A DNA stretch of 52,336 nt from an uncultured Lachnospiraceae bacterium (GTDB lineage: Bacteria; Bacillota; Clostridia; Lachnospirales; Lachnospiraceae): positions 1 to 52,336 of the forward strand of contig CAMNSZ010000019.1 of assembly GCA_946557105.1 (NCBI GenBank), in the 5' to 3' direction. Positions 31,873-41,240 of the stretch are shown in pieces. The notes under the pieces are model-generated. The model did not search any database and was not told where the DNA came from. It worked only from the letters and a program-made list of their open reading frames with translations. Positions within the stretch are counted from its first letter, which is position 1; each line of letters starts with the position of its first letter. The position numbers and the translations under genes are program-made.

Positions 31873-34800
31873 TTACAGCTGTGCCACATCAATCAAGGTC
31901 AGCTCGTTGCTTTTGTTTTCCAGACTTGTGACCAAGGCTTTCGCCGTATCCATCGCAGTAATACAGTTAATGCCCGTCTCAATGGCGGTCCTGCGGATTA
32001 AAAAGCCGTCTCTTGACTTGTCTCGTCCCTGCGTAGGCGTATCAATCACAAGGTCAATCCTATGTCCTAAAATTAAGTCCATAACCGTGGGCGATTCCTG
32101 AGAAATCTTGTTGACCTTCCTAGCTTTTACGCCCGCCTCATTTAATGCCGCCGCAGTGCTTCTTGTTGCATAAATGGTATAACCCAGCTTCTCAAAGCGT
32201 CTGCCTATTTCGATTGCCTCGCCCTTGTCCGCGTCCTTTACGGTAATAATCATATTCTTGTATTTCGGCAAATCCACGCCCGCGCCCAAAAACGCTTTAT
32301 ACAAGGCTTCATTAAAATCCTTCGCAATACCCAGACACTCGCCGGTTGACTTCATCTCCGGCCCTAAGCTGATTTCTGCGCCGCGGATTTTCTCAAAGGA
32401 AAATACCGGCATTTTAATGGCAAAATACTCTGCCTCGGGCTGCAGACCCGGCTCGTAGCCGAGCTCCCTTATCGTCTTTCCGATGATAACCTCCGTGGCG
32501 AGATCCACAATGGGAATACCCGTCACCTTGCTGATATAAGGCACGGTACGGGAGGAACGGGGATTTACCTCAATGACATATACGTCCTCTCCGATTGCAA
32601 TAAACTGAATGTTGATTAAGCCCTTTACATGCAGCGCCTTAGCAAGTCTTTTGGTGTACTCCGCAATCTTTTCCTTTACCGCCTTATTGATGGTAGGAGC
32701 CGGATATACGGAAATACTGTCTCCGGAATGCACGCCTGTCCGCTCGATATGCTCCATAATACCCGGAATCAAAATATCCGTACCGTCGCACACCGCGTCA
32801 ACCTCAATCTCCTTGCCCTGTAAATACTTGTCAACCAGAATGGGGTGATCCTGCGCGATACGGTTGATAATTTCCATAAACTCCTCTATTTCCTCATCGG
32901 ATATGGCAATCTGCATCCCCTGCCCGCCAAGCACATAGGAGGGTCTCACAAGCACAGGATAACCCAGCCTGTTCGCCACCTCTTTTGCTTCCTCAGCGGT
33001 ATAGACTGTGCCCCCTGCCGCACGGGGAATCTCGGTCTCCTCCAATATCTTGTCAAACAGCTCCCTGTCCTCTGCAGCGTCCACATCCTGCGCCTGTGTT
33101 CCCAGTATAGGCACGCCCATTTTCATTAAGCTCTCGGTAAGCTTAATCGCCGTCTGACCGCCAAACTGAACTACCGCGCCGTCAGGCTTCTCAATGTTCA
33201 CAATGGACTCTACATCCTCAGGCGTAAGGGGCTCAAAGTAGAGCTTATCCGCAATATCAAAATCCGTACTTACGGTCTCGGGATTGTTGTTGATAATAAT
33301 GGTCTCATAGCCTGCCTTGGAAAATGCCCACGTGGCATGTACCGAACAATAATCAAATTCAATGCCTTGTCCGATACGGATAGGACCCGAGCCAAGAACC
33401 AAAACCTTCTTACGATCCGCAGTGCGGACCGCTTCGCACTCGCCGCCGTACACGGAATAATAGTAAGGGGTGGACGCCGCAAACTCGGCGGCGCAGGTAT
33501 CCACCATCTTGTAAACGGCATTGATATTGTTATCATAACGCAGCTTCTTAATTTCATCCTCGGTTTTTCCGGTAAGTCTTGCAATCACATTGTCGGGGAA
33601 CTCAATGCGCTTAGCCTCCTTCAAAAGCTCCACGGTAAGGGGCTTCTCCTTAAGGGCCTGCTCCATTTCCACCAGAATGGCAATCTTATCGATAAACCAT
33701 ATATCTATCATGGTAATGTCATGTATTTCTTCATAACTTACACCCTTACGGATAGCTTCGGCAATCACATAAATGCGCTGGTCATCCACAATCTTGAGAC
33801 GCGCCTTCAATTCCTCTGCGCTCATATCGCTAAAATCATAGCTCAACAGACAATCTACATGCTGCTCCAAGGAGCGGATTGCCTTCATCAAGGCTCCCTC
33901 AAAATTATCGCAGATACTCATAACCTCGCCGGTCGCCTTCATCTGCGTAGTCAGGGTACGCTTCGCCGTGATAAATTTATCAAAGGGCAGACGGGGAATT
34001 TTTACCACACAATAATCCAAAGTGGGCTCAAAGCTGGCATAGGTCTTCTTGGTAATAGCGTTTTTAATCTCGTCCAAGGTGTAGCCCAGCGCAATTTTCG
34101 CCGCCACCTTCGCAATGGGGTAGCCCGTAGCCTTAGATGCAAGCGCCGAGGAACGGCTTACTCTGGGATTTACCTCAATAACACAATATTCAAAGCTGGT
34201 AGGATGCAATGCAAACTGTACGTTACAGCCCCCTGTTATCTCAAGCTCGTTGATAATATTCAGGGCGGAGGTACGCAGCATTTGGTATTCCTTATCGCTT
34301 AAGGTCTGGGAAGGCGCCACCACAATACTGTCGCCGGTATGTACGCCTACCGGATCAATGTTTTCCATATTACATACGGTGATACAGTTGCCCGCACCAT
34401 CGCGCATTACCTCATATTCGATTTCCTTCCAGCCTGCAATACAGCGCTCCACAAGCACCTGACCCACGCGGGAAAGACGCAGCCCGTTCTCCAGTATCTC
34501 CTCCAGCTCCACCTGATTGTGGGCGATACCGCCGCCGGAGCCGCCAAGGGTATACGCTGGACGAAGCACCACCGGATAGCCTATGGTGTTGGTAAAGGCA
34601 ATGCCGTCCTCCACGTTCTCCACCACCTTGGACGCCGCACAGGGCTCTCCGATACGCTCCATCAAATCCTTAAACTCCTGACGCCCCTCCGCATTGCGGA
34701 TGGTTGCGGCAGTGGTTCCCAAAAGCTTCACGCCGTGGGCGGCAAGGAACCCCGATTCCTCCAGCTCCATGCCAAGATTCAGTCCCGCCTGTCCTCCAAG

Positions 34801-35067
34801 GGTGGGCAGAATGCTGTCAGGCTTTTCCTTCTCGATAATCTGCTCTAAAACCTTGACGGTCAGGGGCTCAATATATACCTTGTCCGCTATATCCCTGTCC
34901 GTCATAATGGTGGCAGGATTGGAGTTTACCAAAATAACCTCTACGCCCTCCTCCTTTAAGGAGCGGCACGCCTGTGTGCCTGCGTAGTCAAATTCGGCTG
35001 CCTGACCGATTACAATAGGCCCTGAGCCGATTACCATAACACGTTTCACATTAGGATTCTTTGGCAT
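31873..35067 (-). CDS. carB: Carbamoyl-phosphate synthase large subunit
   Basis: With CarA it makes carbamoyl phosphate from bicarbonate, ammonia (from glutamine) and two ATP, for pyrimidines and arginine. It is 1064 aa, normal. The two duplicated ATP-grasp halves are visible: 'VMVIGSGPIVIGQAAEFDYAG' at the start and 'VLVLGSGPIRIGQGIEFDYCS' near residue 550, with 'YPVVLRPAYTLGGSGGGIA' and 'YPVLVRPSYVLGGQGMQIA' as nucleotide loops. The C-terminal allosteric (MGS-like) domain contains 'GYTIYATRSTAAALNEAG' and 'VIDTPTQGRDKSRDGFLIRR'. The start ATG is 1 nt after the carA stop, with GGGAG 9 nt upstream, so it is coupled to carA. Confidence 0.97.
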   Translation of the reverse strand: MPKNPNVKRVMVIGSGPIVIGQAAEFDYAGTQACRSLKEEGVEVILVNSNPATIMTDRDIADKVYIEPLTVKVLEQIIEKEKPDSILPTLGGQAGLNLGMELEESGFLAAHGVKLLGTTAATIRNAEGRQEFKDLMERIGEPCAASKVVENVEDGIAFTNTIGYPVVLRPAYTLGGSGGGIAHNQVELEEILENGLRLSRVGQVLVERCIAGWKEIEYEVMRDGAGNCITVCNMENIDPVGVHTGDSIVVAPSQTLSDKEYQMLRTSALNIINELEITGGCNVQFALHPTSFEYCVIEVNPRVSRSSALASKATGYPIAKVAAKIALGYTLDEIKNAITKKTYASFEPTLDYCVVKIPRLPFDKFITAKRTLTTQMKATGEVMSICDNFEGALMKAIRSLEQHVDCLLSYDFSDMSAEELKARLKIVDDQRIYVIAEAIRKGVSYEEIHDITMIDIWFIDKIAILVEMEQALKEKPLTVELLKEAKRIEFPDNVIARLTGKTEDEIKKLRYDNNINAVYKMVDTCAAEFAASTPYYYSVYGGECEAVRTADRKKVLVLGSGPIRIGQGIEFDYCSVHATWAFSKAGYETIIINNNPETVSTDFDIADKLYFEPLTPEDVESIVNIEKPDGAVVQFGGQTAIKLTESLMKMGVPILGTQAQDVDAAEDRELFDKILEETEIPRAAGGTVYTAEEAKEVANRLGYPVLVRPSYVLGGQGMQIAISDEEIEEFMEIINRIAQDHPILVDKYLQGKEIEVDAVCDGTDILIPGIMEHIERTGVHSGDSISVYPAPTINKAVKEKIAEYTKRLAKALHVKGLINIQFIAIGEDVYVIEVNPRSSRTVPYISKVTGIPIVDLATEVIIGKTIRELGYEPGLQPEAEYFAIKMPVFSFEKIRGAEISLGPEMKSTGECLGIAKDFNEALYKAFLGAGVDLPKYKNMIITVKDADKGEAIEIGRRFEKLGYTIYATRSTAAALNEAGVKARKVNKISQESPTVMDLILGHRIDLVIDTPTQGRDKSRDGFLIRRTAIETGINCITAMDTAKALVTSLENKSNELTLIDVAQL

Positions 35068-35068
35068 T

Positions 35069-36274
35069 TTAGTTCTCTCCCTTCTTTGCAAGGCTTTCTT
35101 TCATCATATTGATAAATCTGTCAAACAGATAGCCGGAGTCCTGAGGTCCCGGACAGCATTCCGGATGGAACTGTACGGTAAAAATATTCTTGTCCGTGTA
35201 GGAAAGCCCCTCATTGGTTCCGTCGTTCACATTAATAAACGCAGGCACGGCAACGGAAGGATCAAGCTTGTCCGTATCTACCACATAGCCATGGTTCTGG
35301 GAAGAAATATAAACTCTTCCCGTCGCCAAATCCTTCACGGGATGATTCCCTCCCCTGTGACCGTACTTCATCTTGTGGGTGTCGGCGCCCGTGGCAAGCG
35401 CCATCAGCTGATGCCCCAGACAGATTGCAAAGATAGGAATTTCCGTATCATAAAGCTTTTTAATCTCCCGGATAATCGTGGTACATTCCTTGGGGTCTCC
35501 CGGTCCGTTGCTGAGCATTATGCCGTCCGGAGCGGCGTCAATGATTTCCTGCGCGGCAGTGAGCGCCGGATAAACCGTCACCTCACAGCCTCTCGCCGCA
35601 AGGGAGCGGGCGATGTTCGCCTTGGCGCCAAAGTCAAGAAGCGCAACTCTTAAGCCGCTTCCGTTTAGCTCCTTCACTAAGGAAGGCTTATGTTCACGAA
35701 TGCCCCTTTCATAATCCTCCTGATGAAAGCGCGCAGAGCCCGACAACGGTCCGTTCTGCTCCAAGTGCAGAGTTGGCTCCAAGATAAATTTTTTACTGCA
35801 GGTCACCTTTTCCACAACCTTGCCCGTTGTATAATTTTTTAACTTAGGAAGCACCTCCTGCAGATTGTATTTTTCATTGGTGGTAATCATGCCGTTCATG
35901 GTGCCCTTTTCACGCAGTATTTTGGTAAGCGCTCTGGTGTCGATTCCCGCGATGCCGGGAACGTTATTTTCGGTGAGAAATTGTTGAATTGTCATATCAC
36001 AGCGGAAATTACTGGGAATTCGGGAAAGCTCACGTACAATAAAACCGTCCGGCCAAGGCTTTAAGGACTCGCAGTCCTCCCGGCAAATACCGTAATTGCC
36101 AATCAGAGGATACGTCATACAGACAGCCTGTCCTGCATAAGAGGGGTCTGTCAACACCTCCAGATATCCTGCCATAGAAGTGTTAAATACTATTTCACTG
36201 ATAATCTCTTTGTCGGCGCCGATGTGTGTTCCCTCAAACACGGTTCCGTCTTCCAATATTAAGAATGCTTTCAT
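35069..36274 (-). CDS. carA: Carbamoyl-phosphate synthase small (glutaminase) subunit
   Basis: It supplies ammonia to CarB through a class I glutamine amidotransferase domain. It is 401 aa from the ATG with GGGAG 5 nt upstream (an earlier in-frame ATG at 36286 overlaps that site). The N-terminal half begins 'FLILEDGTVFEGTHIGAD'. The glutaminase half has 'IMLSNGPGDPKEC', the nucleophile elbow 'IFAICLGHQLMALA', and 'TVQFHPECCPGPQD' with the catalytic His-x-Glu. The leader of about 160 nt between promoter and start holds two hairpins (ggttga..tcaacc, gtccgc..gcggac) but no clear PyrR site. Confidence 0.97.
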   Translation of the reverse strand: MKAFLILEDGTVFEGTHIGADKEIISEIVFNTSMAGYLEVLTDPSYAGQAVCMTYPLIGNYGICREDCESLKPWPDGFIVRELSRIPSNFRCDMTIQQFLTENNVPGIAGIDTRALTKILREKGTMNGMITTNEKYNLQEVLPKLKNYTTGKVVEKVTCSKKFILEPTLHLEQNGPLSGSARFHQEDYERGIREHKPSLVKELNGSGLRVALLDFGAKANIARSLAARGCEVTVYPALTAAQEIIDAAPDGIMLSNGPGDPKECTTIIREIKKLYDTEIPIFAICLGHQLMALATGADTHKMKYGHRGGNHPVKDLATGRVYISSQNHGYVVDTDKLDPSVAVPAFINVNDGTNEGLSYTDKNIFTVQFHPECCPGPQDSGYLFDRFINMMKESLAKKGEN

Positions 36275-36443
36275 ACCTGCTCCCATCCGTCCGCAACACT
36301 TTTTGCCGCATCTAAAGCGGACACTCCAATAAAGAAGGTTGAATATTGCCTCAACCCATGCCTGTTTTTAACTGCCTGTGTATTGACCATCCGTAATAAA
36401 TTGCAAATAGTCAGCACACTGATTTTTCATGCGTAATCGGTTT

Positions 36444-36486
36444 ATTATATCACAAAAAAAAAGGAGGAGCAATATCCTACTCCTCC
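36444..36486 (-). promoter_or_regulatory. carAB promoter embedded in the terminator of the upstream gene
   Basis: The hairpin ggaggag/ctcctcc (36463-36486, 10-nt loop) followed by nine T on the minus strand is a good terminator for the EAL/HDOD gene. Within it, TTGCTC (36472-36467), 17 nt and TATAAT (36449-36444) form a promoter for carA. The -35 is therefore part of the terminator stem, and its spacer contains the T run. Confidence 0.7.
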
Positions 36487-36547
36487 AAAAATTGTCACAA
36501 ATTTGTATTTCACATTTTTTATACCCTTGGGAAATGTGTAGAAGAAT

Positions 36548-37777
36548 CTATTTCCCGCCAAACATTACTCCGCGATACCAGCGCAGCGAATCCTTATAAG
36601 CCTCTGTCACCTTATCCATTTCAATGTTGTACAATATCATCTGTCTGGAAATCTCCTGCCAGTTAGCCGACTCATACTGTACCATAAATTCCAACACCTG
36701 TGCCAGCTCACCCTTGCCGTGAATCAACGCCTCGCTGATTTTGGCGGACACCTGTACCATCTTAAGCGCCTCCTCCATGGGCTTCTCCAAAATAACGTCA
36801 AGCACGGAGAAAAGCCCCATCAAAAACAGCTCATCTGTTTTCATGGCAAGACCGAATGCACAAGCAAGATTCTCCGCAAATTTCGCGCGAAGCAGGGAAA
36901 GCCTTGTTACTTCATTGGGCTTATCCGCATAAAGGGCATTGACCACAGCCGTATTTATCCACTTTTTCAGCTCCTTCTGTCCCAGCATTGCCGCCGCATG
37001 GCGAATAGAGGTTATCTCCGAATTCACAGCCATCCTGTTTACAATCTTAAGCAGAGAAATGGTAAGCGCCGTATCGCGCCCTATAATATCCGCCGCCGCG
37101 GTCAGCTCAAAATTATCGTTATTCACGGTGTTCAAAAGCTCGATATAATTCACCTTAAGCGGCGCCACCTCGTTTTGTCCTCTGGTTACGGGCACACGGT
37201 AAAAATTGCCCTCATATAACTGATAACCTCCCGTTACCTTCAGCTCCTCAAAAATTTCCATAGTGTCAATATTACCGGCGCATAGCTTTACGTTGGGATA
37301 CAGCTTGCCGAAATATATTTTCGCCTTGTCTATGGCAATCTTATGATTATTTAAAAATACATAATCCATTAGCTGCAATATGGGTCTGTACGCCTCAAAT
37401 TCAGATACCGCAAGCTTTCTGATGGCAAGCTTATATCCCTTATCCTTAAGCTCCTTCAGCCTGTTTACATACATTTCTACAGGAGGAATCGTGTTGTCTA
37501 TCAAAAGCACGATACGTGAGTGGGGTGCATCACACTGGGCCTCAATATCCGCAAAAACGGAAATATTTGTAACCGGCACGAAGACCTCCTTATTATCGGA
37601 CAGAGTCTCAATACCGATACTTTGTATCATTTCCAGTCCTTCTATACTGGTAGCCCCGTCATACTGCCCCGTTCCCAAAAGAATCGGATTCAAGAGATAA
37701 TTATTTTTCTGTGTAAAAATAGAATAAGCACATACAGCCATATTTTCGTCAAATAAAGGTATCAATACCAATAACAT
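36548..37777 (-). CDS. EAL-like/HDOD domain protein (YuxH type)
   Basis: A 409-aa protein with two domains. Residues about 1-200 resemble an EAL fold ('YSIFTQKNNYLLNPILL', 'KELKDKGYKLAIRKLA', 'GYQLYEGNFYRVP'), but the E-A-L and catalytic metal residues are not seen, so cyclic-di-GMP hydrolysis is unlikely. Residues about 205-380 are an HDOD domain ('LKIVNRMAVNSEITSIRHAAAMLG', 'LKKWINTAVVNAL'), an HD-like regulatory module without catalytic residues. The same architecture occurs in signalling proteins of many Firmicutes. ATG at 37777 is preferred over GTG at 37786. It has its own terminator at 36463-36486. The signal and partner are unknown. Confidence 0.85.
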   Translation of the reverse strand: MLLVLIPLFDENMAVCAYSIFTQKNNYLLNPILLGTGQYDGATSIEGLEMIQSIGIETLSDNKEVFVPVTNISVFADIEAQCDAPHSRIVLLIDNTIPPVEMYVNRLKELKDKGYKLAIRKLAVSEFEAYRPILQLMDYVFLNNHKIAIDKAKIYFGKLYPNVKLCAGNIDTMEIFEELKVTGGYQLYEGNFYRVPVTRGQNEVAPLKVNYIELLNTVNNDNFELTAAADIIGRDTALTISLLKIVNRMAVNSEITSIRHAAAMLGQKELKKWINTAVVNALYADKPNEVTRLSLLRAKFAENLACAFGLAMKTDELFLMGLFSVLDVILEKPMEEALKMVQVSAKISEALIHGKGELAQVLEFMVQYESANWQEISRQMILYNIEMDKVTEAYKDSLRWYRGVMFGGK

Positions 37778-37857
37778 TCCATCCACCCTTACGATAACTT
37801 ACATCGCCCTTTCTCAATCTCTAACTGCCAGACTGCTTATGATTATTTTAACATAAT

Positions 37858-38034
37858 TTATGCTATAATGCCATCATTAATTTTCCTGTGTCTGATACGC
37901 CGTAACGGTTCGTCCACGACTTCCAGCTCGCCGCCGAGGGCCCGGACAATCGTTTCATACGGCAAAGGGTTAGGATTTCCCGTTTCTTCCGGCAGAAATA
38001 ACAGGGCGGCGGCAGGCTCTCCACTTGGTAAGGA
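37858..38034 (-). pseudogene. Remnant of an XRE-type regulator (C-terminal end)
   Basis: A minus-strand frame without a start reads '...LFLPEETGNPNPLPYETI' then 'VRALGGELEVVDEPLRR' and ends at TAA 37858. 'YETIVRALGGELEV' is typical of the end of small Cro/CI-type regulators. The frame is closed upstream by TAG at 38035-38037, so the DNA-binding part is missing. The bases are noticeably GC-richer (runs such as ctcgccgccgagggcccgg) than the flanks, suggesting foreign origin. It fills the 330-bp gap between the EAL/HDOD gene and the next XRE gene. A sequence that short is only moderate evidence. Confidence 0.45.
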
Positions 38035-38105
38035 CTATTATCCGACCACAGATTGCAATGGGGTATTCTTTTCGCAGCCGTCTGTTCCTGTCACGCCACT
38101 CAATT

Positions 38106-39362
38106 CTATTTCTGAATATATGCTGCTGCCTTTTGTATATAACATAAGGCAAGTTCCTCCTGTTCACTACTTCTGCGCAGCATTTCAATTATATGATTTC
38201 TTTTTTCTTTCAGAGAATCTTTTGGAAATGAATCCCGCTGGTGAGCAATAGTTGCTATTTTTGTTGCAGCGGATATAATGTCATTATATTGATTTATTGC
38301 TAAAGTCATTAATTCCTTATCTATACCGGGGATTATGTTTATGCATAGTTCAAAAAACTGTTTAGTTCTTAATTTATTCTCATAATGAATAAACGCATGC
38401 GGAAAAACACATTCGATTTGATCCGCATCTCTTTGGTTTTCTTCCCTTAAAAGCTCACACCAGTTTCGGTAAATAACCACACCGCAGCCCTGCATTTTAT
38501 CCTCTCCGCAATGTACGTTATTTGATAGCAGTGTTATCCCTCTAAGAAGCGCGTTAACACACGCCTTTGCCAACGGCATTTTTTCATCTGAAGACTTAAT
38601 AATCATCATATCGCAGTCAGCCTTGTACCAACCGGCATATTGACTAAGCTGATCAAAATTTATCCTTGCGTTTTTTTGATCATCTCCCTCCAAAAAACCC
38701 AATCCTTTTAAAATCTGTCCATGGTCGGAAAAACCGACAGCAAAAATAGTATCCGTATACTCTTTAGGAATAATGATGACAGGATAACCGTGTTCAATTT
38801 GTTTGCAGGCGAGAGCAATAAATTCATCTTCCGAATAATCTGCCTTTGAATGTATCTCATAATCCAAACCGTATATTAAAAAGCTATCATGAATACATTT
38901 CTCGGGCGAATAGGAATATCCAAAACATATATTCGCAATCGCCGACTGCAAAATATATTCTTCATCATCATTTATCTGACGGCCTTTGGCGTCCTTGCGC
39001 TGCTCCAATCCAAAAAACAATTTTACCGCAGTTAAAAGAGAAGCGGACGAGATACTTTTAGGCCACTCGGAACCTGAATAATCAGCTACAGGAATCCGTG
39101 GCTTGACAAGGAATTCATAATCAAAGTCCATATTGCGCAAAACACATGACGACGGATCAAGAATCCTATCCACAGAACAATTAAAAAGTCTGGATATTTC
39201 ACAAAGCATCGGTACCTCGGGCACTGCTTTTCCGTTCTCCCATTTGCTGACCGCCTGAGGCGAAACCTTTAATTCCTCTGCGAGCTGTTCTTGAGTGTAA
39301 CTGCCTTCCATGCGCAGATGTGCAATTTGCTCCCCCATTTTTCTGACATCAAACATATTCAT
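38106..39362 (-). CDS. XRE regulator with large C-terminal domain (possible C39/BtrH-like fold)
   Basis: A 418-aa protein. Residues about 8-65 are a Cro/CI helix-turn-helix ('YTQEQLAEELKVSPQAVSKWENGKA' region). Residues about 95-260 ('SISSASLLTAVKLFFGLEQR', 'IANICFGYSYSPEKCIHDSF', 'HGYPVIIIPKEYTDTIFAVGF', 'HGQILKGLGF') have the rhythm of a C39/papain-like cysteine-peptidase fold, but I cannot confirm a catalytic triad. The last 150 residues are helical. AAAGGAG precedes both possible starts (39362 and 39356). It lies in an accessory stretch and shares a general resemblance in its middle to the BtrH-like protein at 22063-23091. The ligand or target genes are unknown. Confidence 0.7.
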   Translation of the reverse strand: MNMFDVRKMGEQIAHLRMEGSYTQEQLAEELKVSPQAVSKWENGKAVPEVPMLCEISRLFNCSVDRILDPSSCVLRNMDFDYEFLVKPRIPVADYSGSEWPKSISSASLLTAVKLFFGLEQRKDAKGRQINDDEEYILQSAIANICFGYSYSPEKCIHDSFLIYGLDYEIHSKADYSEDEFIALACKQIEHGYPVIIIPKEYTDTIFAVGFSDHGQILKGLGFLEGDDQKNARINFDQLSQYAGWYKADCDMMIIKSSDEKMPLAKACVNALLRGITLLSNNVHCGEDKMQGCGVVIYRNWCELLREENQRDADQIECVFPHAFIHYENKLRTKQFFELCINIIPGIDKELMTLAINQYNDIISAATKIATIAHQRDSFPKDSLKEKRNHIIEMLRRSSEQEELALCYIQKAAAYIQK

Positions 39363-39669
39363 TTTCTCCTTTGGTTTTATAATAGCAGTTATATGTTACC
39401 AAATTATTATGGCTGTTGTATAATGCAATGTCCATATATGGCGGGTTGTTTTTTTAGTTAAAACTCAACTCACAGTTGTACATACATATTACATTGCCTT
39501 TCCAGCCATACAATGATTCGCAGATTGCGTATGGATGCTTGCACAAATAGTTACATGAGCGGAACGGCCCACATGAAATAGAGAATAAACCGCATAAGCG
39601 GCGCCGGCTGCGAAGCAGACGCTTTTATGAGGGGGCGTGCCAAACTGTCATGATGCGCTAATCTGTCTG

Positions 39670-40200
39670 CTACAGCTCGCATTCCAGCTGGCAGTCGTAG
39701 GGCTCGGCCTCGACGTGCTCCCGATTGTATACCTGCGCCTCCGCACAGCCCATTTTCTTATAAAACGCCTGACTTTCAACGGCGGAATGAGCGGATATGT
39801 ATAACTTACCGGCTCCGTTTTCCTTCGCCCACTCTTTTGCCTTGCAAAACAACGCCCTCCCGATTCCCGTTCCGCGCATGTCCTCGGAAACATGTATACT
39901 GGAAAGGTCAAGATATTTTTGTTCTCCGCCAAACAGGGAAGACTCTACAGAAGCAAAGCCCTTCAGCTCCCCGTTCCAAAAGGCTCCATACACCAAGCCT
40001 CCCGTGGCCACAGTACGCCTTAAACAGCTAATCAATATTTGATAATCCTCCTCCGTCCAGTCGTCAATAAAAGGAGCTTCTCTGATTACCCATTGGTTAT
40101 TTTCCTTTCTCCGGCATTTTGTAACCTCTTGACGGCGGATAAACGTCTTGAATAAATCCCTGCATATTTCATTTTCATGCAGCCTTCTATATTGAAGCAT
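39670..40200 (-). CDS. GNAT family N-acetyltransferase
   Basis: A 176-aa acetyltransferase. The acetyl-CoA loop is 'MRGTGIGRALFCKAKEWAKENG' (motif A, Q/R-x-x-G-x-G/A) near residues 113-134, and 'SQAFYKKMGCAEAQ' is motif B. The first 80 residues are substrate-side and not diagnostic. The acceptor is unknown. The tail ends in 'ECEL'. Downstream, between 39362 and 39669, I see only a weak hairpin (ccgc-ttat-gcgg) and no gene. Together with two other GNAT genes at 40.7-42.2 kb it makes a small cluster of acetyltransferases. Confidence 0.88.
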   Translation of the reverse strand: MLQYRRLHENEICRDLFKTFIRRQEVTKCRRKENNQWVIREAPFIDDWTEEDYQILISCLRRTVATGGLVYGAFWNGELKGFASVESSLFGGEQKYLDLSSIHVSEDMRGTGIGRALFCKAKEWAKENGAGKLYISAHSAVESQAFYKKMGCAEAQVYNREHVEAEPYDCQLECEL

Positions 40201-40274
40201 ACTTATTAATTTCCTTCCCGTTCCCCTGTTATTCTCCGAATTTAAATGAATTGGGCTCCGAAGGCCAAGGTTAT

Positions 40275-40652
40275 CTATTTTTTTAAATTATTCTCCTTGT
40301 CAAAAAAAGCCTTTTCCAGCATAACATATTCCTCTGCGGAGCATACTTCCTTACACTTCTTTTGATATTCTTCAGAACGCTTTAACATATCCGAAATCTT
40401 TTCGCAGGGAAACAAAGCACACTGATTACATTTTTTCACACTATGCTCCTTTGTGCATTCAACCAATTGATATGTACACTGCTTATGTGAAGAACAGCCT
40501 GTGCATCTGATTTCTTCGTTTGATACAATCTCATCTCTCCAGCCTGCTCTATGCCATAATTCGGCAACTTTTCTCAACTCCTCGTCGCTATGCGCATTAA
40601 ATCTGGGGCATTCATTACAATTATCTCCGCATAAAGTAATTTTTTCCTCCAT
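40275..40652 (-). CDS. DUF3795 cysteine-rich protein
   Basis: A 125-aa protein with twelve cysteines arranged as 'LCGDNCNECPRF', 'IRCTGCSSHKQC', 'ECTKEHSVKKCNQCALFPC' and one near the end. This matches the small DUF3795 family of putative zinc- or Fe-S-binding proteins of anaerobes. No catalytic motif can be named. It lies between two GNAT genes with short gaps on both sides. The last 30 residues are charged and helical. Confidence 0.75.
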   Translation of the reverse strand: MEEKITLCGDNCNECPRFNAHSDEELRKVAELWHRAGWRDEIVSNEEIRCTGCSSHKQCTYQLVECTKEHSVKKCNQCALFPCEKISDMLKRSEEYQKKCKEVCSAEEYVMLEKAFFDKENNLKK

Positions 40653-40720
40653 TACAAAGCTCCCTTCCGCACCGACCTGTAAACCAGAACATAAATATTT
40701 TTAATGTCGCGTTTCTAAAT

Positions 40721-41221
40721 TTATTCCAGCTCTTTTGAAAAATACAAAACCAAATCATCATCATTGCAGCAGGACGCATATTGTTCTAAGACCGATTCCC
40801 CGTACCAGACTCCGCTGCCATCAGGAATATAGCCCCTTTTAACATACATTCTTTGCGCGCTTCCATATCCGTTATGTAAACCTACGCCAAGATATACCCT
40901 GTCAGAGTACTGTCCGGCAATTTCTTCCGCCACATCCATTAGCTTGCTGCCGATTCCACGGCGGCGGAACTTTTCCAACACGCCAAAATCCACAATCTCA
41001 GGAAGTCCTTGATTGGCAAAAGCACCCCATTCGGAATTGGGATATATATTGATATATCCAGCTATCTGTCCCTCATATTCGGCTGCTAATGCTATGGATT
41101 TTCCTTCAGCCTGATGTCGAAGCCGCATCTCATATTTTTCTGTCGAAGCATTCCAACCCTGAGCAATTTCCTCATCTATTATAATTTGTACATCGCTTTG
41201 CCGTAAATCACGGATTAACAT
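40721..41221 (-). CDS. GNAT family N-acetyltransferase
   Basis: A 166-aa acetyltransferase beginning 'MLIRDLRQSDVQIIIDEE'. Acetyl-CoA motif A is 'VLEKFRRRGIGSKLMDVAEEIAG' and motif B 'YGSAQRMYVKRGYIPDGSG'. The start at 41221 is chosen because AGGA lies 7 nt upstream. In-frame codons further upstream (to 41308) are the sequence of a 71-bp repeat unit and encode a stretch that also forms the tail of the preceding gene. The array of three repeats directly precedes it and may carry its promoter. The substrate is unknown. Confidence 0.88.
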   Translation of the reverse strand: MLIRDLRQSDVQIIIDEEIAQGWNASTEKYEMRLRHQAEGKSIALAAEYEGQIAGYINIYPNSEWGAFANQGLPEIVDFGVLEKFRRRGIGSKLMDVAEEIAGQYSDRVYLGVGLHNGYGSAQRMYVKRGYIPDGSGVWYGESVLEQYASCCNDDDLVLYFSKELE

Positions 41222-41240
41222 TTTGTCATCCTGATAATAT

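Noticed and set aside
33337..34302. 321-codon plus-strand ORF opposite carB
   Set aside because: Antisense shadow of a strongly conserved gene.
37868..38251. 127-codon plus-strand ORF between the EAL/HDOD gene and the XRE gene
   Set aside because: No recognisable domain and it runs into the opposite-strand XRE gene; the minus-strand remnant explains the sequence better.
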